A stretch of 37,856 bases of DNA, taken from the IMG/VR virus record IMGVR_UViG_3300049734_000195, positions 1-37,856 of that record. One strand, written 5' to 3'. Position numbers and translations under genes: made by a program. Source of the stretch: a virus. The notes under the pieces are model-generated. The model worked only from the letters and a program-made list of their open reading frames with translations, was not told the DNA's origin and did no database searches. Positions 14,041-20,589 of this stretch are shown piece by piece. Every line of letters begins with the position of its first letter. Position 1 is the first letter of the stretch.

Positions 14041-15048
14041 CTATACCGCGGTGAGTGCGTTCTGGATGTCCAGGTAGCAGGCGTCCGACGTGCCCGTGCC
14101 GAGACCGAGTGCCCGGAACGGAAGCGGCTGCTTCAGGATGCCGGCGTTCTGCACGGTGGGCGTCTCGCCCTCCAGCTTGCAGTTCGGCAGGGTGAGATTG
14201 AACTTGTAGGCCGCGGTCGGGCTGGAGCCCGGGATCGTGGCACCCGTCGCGAGCAGCTCCAGCTTGAAAAGCGTCCCGGCCGCCGCGCCGGCGGAGGTCA
14301 GCAGGTCGTTGTAGCGCGTCTTGTCCGACCAGTCCGCGATGATCTTCCCGCTGATCTTTCGCCGGACGTTCCGCACCGGCTGCGCGATGTACTGCGAGCC
14401 CAGGACGCGCTTCGTCAGGTTCAGCCCGTTGTCGATCGTCAGTTCCGCCTCGTCGATCGTGTAGGCCACGTCCGCCCGCTCGCAGAGCACATGGTGCCCC
14501 TTGATGAGCAGCGCCCCCGACAGGTCCGGGAAGGTGACCGTGGTCTTGGCGACCAGCGTCTCCTTCTGCGCGGTGATGTTCCAGGTCAGGCGCAGCGGAT
14601 CGTTCGGCTTGAAGGCGATGGTCACCGACGCGATCTTGCAGCCGCCGTAGAGATGGGCGGTGTCCGCGCCGGCGGCCTCCAGGTTCGCGTCGTCTCCCTT
14701 GTAGACCTCGACGGAGAGCCCCGGCGGCAGCGCGTTCGTGAGCGTGAACTGGTGGTTGTAGGTATTCGTCCCTGGGTTCGTCGTGGCGACCGCGCCGAAG
14801 AGATGCTTCCACAACTTCTCCAGGCCCTCGAAGATGCCCTCCATCTCGATGGCCCCGGTCGCGGAGATCAGGAAGTCCTGCAGCCGGCGCTCCGAGAGCG
14901 AGCGGACGGACGGGGCGTCCTGCAGCTCCACCGCGCCCTTCATGCTCTCGGTGATGAACTCCATGAACTTCGTGCGGGCGACCGTGGTTCCCCAGGTCGA
15001 CTCCTCCCCGAAACCTACGCTCGAATCGTATCCAAATGCGTCGGGCAT
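14041..15048 (-). CDS. Major tail tube protein
   Basis: 335 residues. The start (PDAFGYDSSVGFGEESTWGT) and the middle (GAIEMEGIFEGLEKLWKHLFG) follow the pattern of the larger siphoviral tail tube proteins, in which G-E-x-T-x-G-T near the N-terminus is typical. Beta-rich strands continue to the C-terminus. Many copies stack as hexameric rings around the tape measure. The gene sits two genes after the tail-terminator-like protein and directly before the chaperone, as expected. The length fits tube proteins carrying an extra surface domain. Confidence 0.78.
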   Translation of the reverse strand: MPDAFGYDSSVGFGEESTWGTTVARTKFMEFITESMKGAVELQDAPSVRSLSERRLQDFLISATGAIEMEGIFEGLEKLWKHLFGAVATTNPGTNTYNHQFTLTNALPPGLSVEVYKGDDANLEAAGADTAHLYGGCKIASVTIAFKPNDPLRLTWNITAQKETLVAKTTVTFPDLSGALLIKGHHVLCERADVAYTIDEAELTIDNGLNLTKRVLGSQYIAQPVRNVRRKISGKIIADWSDKTRYNDLLTSAGAAAGTLFKLELLATGATIPGSSPTAAYKFNLTLPNCKLEGETPTVQNAGILKQPLPFRALGLGTGTSDACYLDIQNALTAV

Positions 15049-15063
15049 GGTCGCCTTTCCCCC

Positions 15064-15246
15064 TTACTCCTCGATGGTCGGTGCGGGCGTGCTGGTCACA
15101 GCCTCGAACCGGGTCGGATGGTCGCGCAGGAGCGCGGCCGCCAGCTTGTCAGGCACCTCCGCGGGCACCCCCGCGGTCAACTGCTGCGTGGTCTCGAGCT
15201 CGACCAGTGCCGAGTCGTCGGGCGCAGGCTTGTAGACGAGCTTCAT
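15064..15246 (-). CDS. Small protein between tail terminator and tail tube genes
   Basis: 60 residues, unrecognised. It begins KLVYKPAPDDSALVELETT and has a central helix (EVPDKLAAALLRDHP). Small acidic proteins of this kind with a KLAAALL-type helix recur beside tail tube genes and may be accessory assembly factors. A strong G/A-rich Shine-Dalgarno (GGGGGAGGG) sits three bases before the ATG, and the next gene follows after a short gap, so expression as a real protein is likely. Function unknown. Confidence 0.6.
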   Translation of the reverse strand: MKLVYKPAPDDSALVELETTQQLTAGVPAEVPDKLAAALLRDHPTRFEAVTSTPAPTIEE

Positions 15247-15280
15247 GCTGCCCTCCCCCTTATTCGCAGATGCTTTCGCA

Positions 15281-15727
15281 TCACGGGCTCCCGATGACGT
15301 AGCGGTAGCGGATGCTCGCCACCAGGTCGATCATTCCGTGGAAACCGAACTGCGGATCCTGGTCCACCACGTTCGCGATGGTCCGCTCCACGATCCGGCA
15401 CTGCTCGACGTTCCCGAGCCCGAGCGTCGGATCCGTCTCCAACTTCACCTCGACGTCGCGGGCGAGCTCCCGCGCCCGCTTCGCCGCCTCGTCCCCGCGC
15501 ACGTAGCCCACGATCCCCACGGTCATGTCCCACTGCTTCCGCCTGGTGCTCGACACACCCAGGTTCTCGGGCGTGCGCTCGTTCGTGGCGTAGATGCAGA
15601 GAGCCGGCGTGCCCTCGACCTGGGAGATGTCCAGGTAACCGTCGTAGACGCGCTTCCCGATGCCGGTGATCATCAGCAGTTTGGCCAGCACGGCCTCGAT
15701 GATCTCCTGGTTGACGGGGTCGCTCAC
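15281..15727 (-). CDS. Tail terminator / head-tail joining protein (gpU-like)
   Basis: 148 residues. The N-terminal helix NQEIIEAVLAKLLM, the central strand TPALCIYATNERTPEN and the later MTVGIVGYVRGDEAAKRARELA are the layout of tail terminator (tail tube terminator, U-like) proteins, which cap the tail tube and join it to the head. The gene lies between an HK97 gp10-like protein and the tail tube, the usual position. The GTG start overlaps the preceding TGA (GTGA). Function is by order and pattern and is not enzymatic. Confidence 0.72.
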   Translation of the reverse strand: MSDPVNQEIIEAVLAKLLMITGIGKRVYDGYLDISQVEGTPALCIYATNERTPENLGVSSTRRKQWDMTVGIVGYVRGDEAAKRARELARDVEVKLETDPTLGLGNVEQCRIVERTIANVVDQDPQFGFHGMIDLVASIRYRYVIGSP

Positions 15728-16287
15728 GGCTGCACCGCTGCAACGTAGGCGTCACCCATGATCGCAACGATCGTCTCACGTCTGGCCGCCAGCACCGGCG
15801 ACAGGTACGGGCTCGCCGGCACGCGGACCTGCTTCTTCAGCACGAAGAGCGGCGTGATCCCCGTGCCGTTCTTCATCGCCAGGATCAGGTTGCCCGCGCG
15901 GCTGCGGAGGAAAAACGTGTCCTGGAAGTCGAGCGCCCGCCCGCGGCCGACCCCTGCCCGCGTCTTGGCGGCCTCGAGCGGGATGGTGAGCCACTGCCTC
16001 GTCACCGGCCGCACCTCCCCGCCGAGCTCCTGGATGCGGCCATAGGGCGGCCCCTTCGGCCCGACCCTGCCCTCGGTCCCGCGTAGGTTCATGGTCCAGC
16101 CGATAGAGCGCCTGAGCGTCCCCGTACGCACCCGCGGGCGCCCGGTCGACAGGCGCGTGGTGACATCCGCGGTCAGGATCATCAGGATTCGCCGCATCGC
16201 CTCGATGCGCTTCACCTGAGCCTTGAGCCCGGCGCCCCGAAAGGCGCCCGCGACCGCGTCCCATCCGATGACCTGCATGGTGAACAT
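15724..16287 (-). CDS. HK97 gp10-like head-tail joining protein
   Basis: 187 residues. It is basic, with a helix rich in Arg/Lys (KAQVKRIEAMRRILMIL near 23-39), then TGRPRVRTGTLRRSIGW (about 48-64), the conserved R-T-G-x-L-R-x-S-I stretch of the HK97 gp10-like family that builds the neck. GPKGPPYGRIQELGGEV (about 76-92) is also typical. It binds at the head-tail interface beside the connector. The ATG overlaps the connector stop as TGATG; a second Met four codons in is a possible start. Confidence 0.8.
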   Translation of the reverse strand: MFTMQVIGWDAVAGAFRGAGLKAQVKRIEAMRRILMILTADVTTRLSTGRPRVRTGTLRRSIGWTMNLRGTEGRVGPKGPPYGRIQELGGEVRPVTRQWLTIPLEAAKTRAGVGRGRALDFQDTFFLRSRAGNLILAMKNGTGITPLFVLKKQVRVPASPYLSPVLAARRETIVAIMGDAYVAAVQP

Positions 16288-16859
16288 CAGCAGGCCCGGT
16301 GGTTCATGAGCGGCGCGAGCCGCCGCATGATGTGCTCGTCCCACGACTCGAAGTCGAACTTCGAGATGTTGCCGTCCCGGTTGCCGACGCTAATCACCTC
16401 CGGCGCCGGTGCCCGGTTGAGCGCCTCGACCGCCATGTCGATGGAGAGCCGACGCAGCGCCCGCGGCAGCGTCGCGTAGCCCCCGGAATAGACGACCTTG
16501 ACGCTGCTGACTCCCGGCAGGAATGTCCCCACCTTCATGCGGATGATCCCGCGATTGGCGTCCACCACGAAGTACTCCGTGGCAGCCACTAGAGCACCCG
16601 ACGCAAACTCGTGCGCCGAGTCGTCGTGGATCGTGGCGACGCTGATGATCGGTCGGTAAGTGACCATCACGTTGTCGAGCCCGCCATCCAGGTACTCGGT
16701 GAAGTTCGCCTGCAACCAGGTGAAGCCCCCGCGGGAGACTAGGTCGATGTGAGACGCGACCTCGTCGACTATCAGGTCGATGAGCGCGTCGTGCTTCGTC
16801 TCCTGGGGGTCGGTCCAGCCCTTCGAGAGCTTGACCTCGTTCCTGGTGCAGTAGGCCAC
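16287..16859 (-). CDS. Head-tail connector (gp6-like adaptor)
   Basis: 190 residues, resembling phage head-tail connector/adaptor proteins. The N-terminus MAYCTRNEVKLSKGW is followed by an acidic helix (DALIDLIVDEVASHIDLVSR, residues about 24-43), a beta section with EYFVVDANRGIIRMK (about 92-106), and SVKVVYSGGYATLPRALRRLSIDMAVEAL near the end, all usual for gp6-like adaptors. It forms a ring below the portal. GTG start with GGAG six bases upstream, the GGAG overlapping the upstream stop region. Confidence 0.8.
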   Translation of the reverse strand: MAYCTRNEVKLSKGWTDPQETKHDALIDLIVDEVASHIDLVSRGGFTWLQANFTEYLDGGLDNVMVTYRPIISVATIHDDSAHEFASGALVAATEYFVVDANRGIIRMKVGTFLPGVSSVKVVYSGGYATLPRALRRLSIDMAVEALNRAPAPEVISVGNRDGNISKFDFESWDEHIMRRLAPLMNHRAC

Positions 16860-16862
16860 GCG

Positions 16863-17159
16863 CTACTCCTTCGCCGCCTTCGGCCGCTTCGGCGGGCTGC
16901 TCATGGCCCGGTTGTTCGGCGCATTCTCGACCACCTCCGCGCCCTGCGCGGCCGCCGGCTCGACCCGCTCCGCGATCCCGAGCGCGTCGCAGTAGTGCGC
17001 CGCGAGCGCCGCGTCGGTCGTGAACTGGTCGCCCTCGTTGTAGTCCGCCAGCTTGCCGCTCTCCTTCATGCGAATGCGGACGAGATTGTCCGGGCTCGTG
17101 ATCCCCGGCATCCCGACCGCCTTCGCCTTCTCGATTGACTTCGTGTTCATCGATGCCAT
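16863..17159 (-). CDS. Small acidic head-region protein
   Basis: 98 residues, unrecognised. The first 50 residues contain KEGSK-like basic/acidic text and NLVRIRMKESGKLADYNEGD (about 26-45), reading like a short beta-rich fold. The second half is Ala/Pro/Glu/Lys-rich and probably disordered. Small proteins of this sort follow capsid genes and may stabilise capsid or bind the connector. Two in-frame ATGs (17159, 17150) are candidates; the first lies one base after the upstream stop. Function unknown. Confidence 0.55.
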   Translation of the reverse strand: MASMNTKSIEKAKAVGMPGITSPDNLVRIRMKESGKLADYNEGDQFTTDAALAAHYCDALGIAERVEPAAAQGAEVVENAPNNRAMSSPPKRPKAAKE

Positions 17160-17160
17160 C

Positions 17161-17634
17161 TCAGACCTCGAAACTCGGGGCACTGAAGTTGGTCGGCACC
17201 ACTCCCGCAGCCCCGCTTGGCGGGTTGGCACTGTTGCTCTCCAGCAGCACGGCGATGACGCAGACCTTGCCGGCCGCGGTCTGCTCCAGATAGGACGGCC
17301 GCAGGTAGCGCGCCGGCGTCTCCCGGATCGTGAACGACCGCCAGTACATGGCCTCGTCGTTCGATGGCGTCCATTGGTTCGGCGCGAAGCCGGGCGAGAA
17401 GTCATCCGATGCCACCGCGTCATCGTCCGGGTCGGAGTCCGACGCGACCGTGGCCACCGGGTCGAAGCGGAACGACCCTGTTGCTACGATCGTCCCGATG
17501 TTCACGAAGATGACCGCCTCCTTGAAGCCGAGCATGTCCATCGCCGCGGCAGACGCACCAGACTCGGCGCTCGCCGCGAGCGACTGCGGCTCGACCAGCG
17601 CCGCCACTGTGACCCACCGCTTCAGACTCGTCAT
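17161..17634 (-). CDS. Capsid-associated protein, paralogue 3 of a tandem set
   Basis: 157 residues. It shows the same skeleton as the two genes upstream: a SGAS(A)AA(M)DMLGFKEAVIFVNIGTI block (about 24-48), comparable to NGAAIDTAGFDEAVIVAVAG in the first copy. An acidic Asp/Ser insert follows (about 59-80), and a C-terminal strand section ends in VCVIAVLLES (about 132-141). The family is common just downstream of capsid genes and is thought to coat or decorate the head. The acidic insert sets this copy apart. Function is inferred from position and likeness, not from a known motif. Confidence 0.6.
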   Translation of the reverse strand: MTSLKRWVTVAALVEPQSLAASAESGASAAAMDMLGFKEAVIFVNIGTIVATGSFRFDPVATVASDSDPDDDAVASDDFSPGFAPNQWTPSNDEAMYWRSFTIRETPARYLRPSYLEQTAAGKVCVIAVLLESNSANPPSGAAGVVPTNFSAPSFEV

Positions 17635-17639
17635 CGCAG

Positions 17640-18071
17640 CTACTCCGCGGGCAGCGTGATCCTCACGCCTTCCGATCCGGCTTCGCCCACCGGCGGGTTC
17701 TCTGCCGAGCGCGGCCCGGCGAAGAGATGGGCCGCGAACCACACGTCATCTGCCACCGCGACGGTCGCGACCAGCTTCACCCACCGCTTGCTCGTGTGCT
17801 TCAGCGTGTAGGTCCCGAAGTAGGTCGCATGGTCGTTGGCGTCCGTCACCTGCTGGAACGCCGCCCCAGGGACGTCGGTATAGGTTCCAGCCGACTCGTC
17901 CGACTCCTGGATCTTCACGTCGAGCGTCGCGGTAGCAGGACAGGCCCCCACCGCCAGGTACGCCACCATGCCGCTCTGGTCGGTGGTGTCGAGTGCGGCG
18001 CCCGAGTGCTCGCCGATGGCGTACGCGTCCGGCTTCAGGACACTGCCGATGAGACCGCTCACGTTGCCCAT
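17640..18071 (-). CDS. Capsid-associated protein, paralogue 2 of a tandem set
   Basis: 143 residues. EHSGAALDTTDQSGMVAYLAVG (about 21-42) and TLDVKIQESDESAGTYTDV (about 49-67) align by eye with the neighbours at 18081-18485 (NGAAIDTAGFDEAVIVAVAG, TWDVKVQEDTASGFASPTD), and the later RWVKLVATVAVADDVW matches a GREQYIRINS strand. It is a compact beta sandwich typical of head decoration candidates. It starts after TAGGGGGATTCG, a usable Shine-Dalgarno. The function is not established. It could be a trimeric decoration or a stoichiometric head vertex protein. Confidence 0.6.
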   Translation of the reverse strand: MGNVSGLIGSVLKPDAYAIGEHSGAALDTTDQSGMVAYLAVGACPATATLDVKIQESDESAGTYTDVPGAAFQQVTDANDHATYFGTYTLKHTSKRWVKLVATVAVADDVWFAAHLFAGPRSAENPPVGEAGSEGVRITLPAE

Positions 18072-18080
18072 CGAATCCCC

Positions 18081-18485
18081 CTAGACGTCGAACGCCGGCG
18101 TGTCGTAGAGCGCGGAGGAGTACGCCTTCCGCAGCAGGACCATGACGCCTCCCGCGACCGGCTGCGTCGCCTGCACCGAGTTGATGCGGATGTACTGCTC
18201 GCGCCCGGCCTCGAGTTTGATCCGTCCGACCTTCAGCGTGTTCTGGATGGCGTTCGTGAACTGCGCGAAGACCGCACTGGCGATGTCCGTGGGCGAAGCG
18301 AACCCGGAGGCCGTGTCCTCCTGGACCTTGACGTCCCAGGTGCCGCCCGCCGTGATGGCCCCGGCCACCGCGACGATGACCGCCTCGTCGAAGCCGGCCG
18401 TATCGATGGCCGCCCCGTTCTGCGTCCCGGACAGCGCCCCGGCGTTGAGACCGATGACCCACTTCCCGTTCGTCTGCTGCTCCAT
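18081..18485 (-). CDS. Capsid-associated protein, paralogue 1 of a tandem set
   Basis: 134 residues, the first gene after the major capsid gene. The sequence has the pattern of small head-decoration candidates: GGTWDVKVQEDTASGF (about 47-62), VFAQFTNAIQNTLKVGRIKL, and a terminal LLRKAYSSALYD. GGAGG lies six bases upstream of the ATG, and the hairpin at 18504-18526 precedes it, which could tune the ratio of this gene to the capsid gene. It is likely to bind mature capsids, but that is inferred from place and family likeness. Confidence 0.62.
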   Translation of the reverse strand: MEQQTNGKWVIGLNAGALSGTQNGAAIDTAGFDEAVIVAVAGAITAGGTWDVKVQEDTASGFASPTDIASAVFAQFTNAIQNTLKVGRIKLEAGREQYIRINSVQATQPVAGGVMVLLRKAYSSALYDTPAFDV

Positions 18486-18503
18486 CTCTGCCTCCGAAGA
18501 TGA

Positions 18504-18526
18504 GGGCGGCGCTGAGGACGCCGCCC
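18504..18526 (-). terminator. Hairpin after the major capsid gene
   Basis: GGGCGGCG (18504-18511) and CGCCGCCC (18519-18526) form an 8-base perfect stem with a 7-base loop between the capsid stop and the next gene. No U-run follows on the minus-strand transcript, so it is an attenuator or RNA-stabilising hairpin rather than a full terminator. High capsid expression relative to downstream genes would fit. Confidence 0.5.
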
Positions 18527-18544
18527 CCCAGAGTTACCGCAGGA

Positions 18545-19951
18545 CTACGCCGTCACCTGGATCGCCGTCGCCTTCGTGAACGTCGCCGGCACCCAGACCA
18601 GGATCCCCGTCCGCGACATGACCCGCAGGCGGATCTGCGCGTTCGCCATGTTCGTGTACGGATCCAGCATGAAGCTCATGCCGCTCCGGTACCCGAACAC
18701 GATCCCACGCGGATCGCCGTGGTAGGCCGTGGTCTCGTTCGTGCCGCCGCCACGGTTCCGCAGGATGGCGGTGGTCAGGAACACCGGCTGGCCCCAGATG
18801 TTCGTCGGCCGCCCGTTCCCCTGCTGCGCCACGCCGAACACCACCGGGAACCACGGGTTGCCGGACGTCACGGCGAGGCCGAGCGCGTCGCGCATCACCC
18901 ACGGATGCGCGAAGATGACCCCGTTGTTCAGCGTCGAGGCCTGCTCCCCGCCGTAGAGCAGCTTGCGGAGCGCCGCCTCGGTGAGTGCACCCGAGACCGC
19001 CGTCGAGTTGACCCCCGCCGCCGCGAACAGCCCGGTGAAGTTCGAGCCCGTCCCGTCACCTTCGAGCGACTGCGCGTCGTAGGTCCGGCCGATCATCTCG
19101 GCCAGGTGCGTGAACAGGAAGTCCATCAGGTTGATGGCCGCGTCCCCGACGAGCTCCTCGGACATGGTCACGATGCCGATGAACTTCTTCGCCGTCAGCG
19201 TCCCCTGGCCGAACGGAGTCGCCGGCGCCGCGTCACCAGCGGCCGTCTCCTCCGCGACGATGGCCACGGTGAAGTCGTTCGCCTGCGTCGGCAGCTGGTG
19301 CGTCTTCGTCGTCATCTGGATGATGGATGGCCCGGCCTGCTGCACGACCGAGTTGTCCTTGATGACCCGCCCCAGGTCCGCCTCGGTCACCGTCGGGATC
19401 AGGAACCCGCCCTCCGCGTTCGTGTCCTCCTGCAGCGCCGCACGCTGGTACCCGCCGAGCGCCTCGGCCAGCTTGTCCGCCTTCTCCGCGAACTTGTGCG
19501 CCTCCTGGTACTTCGACTCCTGGTGTAGCCGGAACTGCTTGATCCGGCACATGAACCACGCGGCCGATCCCACCAGCCGGACGGGATCCTTCTCGGCCAG
19601 CTTGGCCAGATGATCGTTGGCCCACTGGTGCGTCTCGACGAGCGCGATCTGCCCGCGCAGGTGATCCGGCAGCAGGTTGCGGAGCGCGTCCGTCTCGCCG
19701 AGGCCCGACGCCCCACCGAAGCGGGTCGCGGACGCCTTGCGCTCGACTTTCCCGATCCACTCCTCCTGCAGCTGCAGCGCGGTCTCCGCCTTCTGGATCT
19801 TCTCCTCGGCCGCGGTCAGCTTCTCGTCCAGCACTTCGACCTTGCCCATCAGCAGCTTGTTGCGCGCCTCGAACGCCGACTCGCTCGCCTCCTGCTGCGC
19901 CAGCATCTTCTCGACGTTGTCCGCGATCTTCTGTGCCATTGCCTGGTCCAT
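18545..19951 (-). CDS. Major capsid protein, HK97 type
   Basis: 468 residues. Residues 1-110 are helical and charged (LDEKLTAAEEKIQKAETALQ near 40-60), the delta-type scaffold segment usually removed by the prohead protease. The rest is the HK97 fold pattern: EDTNAEGGFLIPTVTEADLG (about 175-194), TTKTHQLPT, FTVAIVAEETAAG, TMSEELVGDAAINL, LEGDGTGSNFTGLF and a C-terminal SGMSFMLDPYTNM section. Many copies form the head. The protease gene lies just upstream and a strong GAGG precedes the ATG. The hairpin after the stop and the related decoration-like genes downstream are described separately. Confidence 0.92.
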   Translation of the reverse strand: MDQAMAQKIADNVEKMLAQQEASESAFEARNKLLMGKVEVLDEKLTAAEEKIQKAETALQLQEEWIGKVERKASATRFGGASGLGETDALRNLLPDHLRGQIALVETHQWANDHLAKLAEKDPVRLVGSAAWFMCRIKQFRLHQESKYQEAHKFAEKADKLAEALGGYQRAALQEDTNAEGGFLIPTVTEADLGRVIKDNSVVQQAGPSIIQMTTKTHQLPTQANDFTVAIVAEETAAGDAAPATPFGQGTLTAKKFIGIVTMSEELVGDAAINLMDFLFTHLAEMIGRTYDAQSLEGDGTGSNFTGLFAAAGVNSTAVSGALTEAALRKLLYGGEQASTLNNGVIFAHPWVMRDALGLAVTSGNPWFPVVFGVAQQGNGRPTNIWGQPVFLTTAILRNRGGGTNETTAYHGDPRGIVFGYRSGMSFMLDPYTNMANAQIRLRVMSRTGILVWVPATFTKATAIQVTA

Positions 19952-19956
19952 CAGAC

Positions 19957-20586
19957 TTACCTCGTGGCCGCGAGTAGCCGTGCGGCCGTGGTCAGGTAGA
20001 GCAGGTGTTCCATTCCAGCAAGCGCCTCGTCCCGGACGGGTTCCGGCGCCGATGTGAGTGCGACTGCGTTCGGGTTCGCCGGCACGGCCACCCAGGAGAC
20101 CTCGAGCAGCTCCTGCCGGATGAAGTCGATCCCCGTGAACTTCTCGTCCTCGTACCGGAACTTATGCTCGAGCGATCGGAAGCCGACCGACACCGTGCGG
20201 ATGGCGCCGGCCTCGACCATGCCGAGCACCATGTCCGCCAGGGGATTCAGCCCGGCCGGCAGGAAGCGCGAGCGCACGATGAGCAGCCCGTTCTCGACCC
20301 GCTCGCCCGTCGACTGCCCGGTGACGTGGTCGACGCGGTAGCTGTGGTCCGCCAGGAAGATCGGGTTCTTCCGGTAATTCCCGAGCTCCCACCCGTCCGG
20401 GTTGATGGTGTCGCCGTAGCGGTCCTTCGTCCCGTCGCTCGCCACTACCTCGACCTCGCGAGCGTCGACGTCGAGCGCCCGGATCTCGGCGCGGAAGGTC
20501 TTCTCGACCTGCTCGACCTCACGCCCGTCTGCCAGCGCTCGCCGCACGATCCGCCCCGCCTTCCGCAGCTGCTCCAGTTGATACAT
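19957..20586 (-). CDS. Prohead protease, HK97 / S78 type
   Basis: 209 residues. The catalytic layout of the HK97 prohead protease family is visible: His in FLADHSYRV (His81) and Ser in TVSVGFRSLE (Ser133), with a core ASDGTKDRYGDTINPDGWEL (about 50-69) that is typical. The enzyme removes the capsid delta domain during maturation. It lies between portal and capsid genes, as in HK97-like phages. The ATG comes three bases after the portal stop. No fusion to a scaffold is present; that part is in the capsid gene. Confidence 0.88.
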   Translation of the reverse strand: MYQLEQLRKAGRIVRRALADGREVEQVEKTFRAEIRALDVDAREVEVVASDGTKDRYGDTINPDGWELGNYRKNPIFLADHSYRVDHVTGQSTGERVENGLLIVRSRFLPAGLNPLADMVLGMVEAGAIRTVSVGFRSLEHKFRYEDEKFTGIDFIRQELLEVSWVAVPANPNAVALTSAPEPVRDEALAGMEHLLYLTTAARLLAATR

Positions 20587-20589
20587 GGG

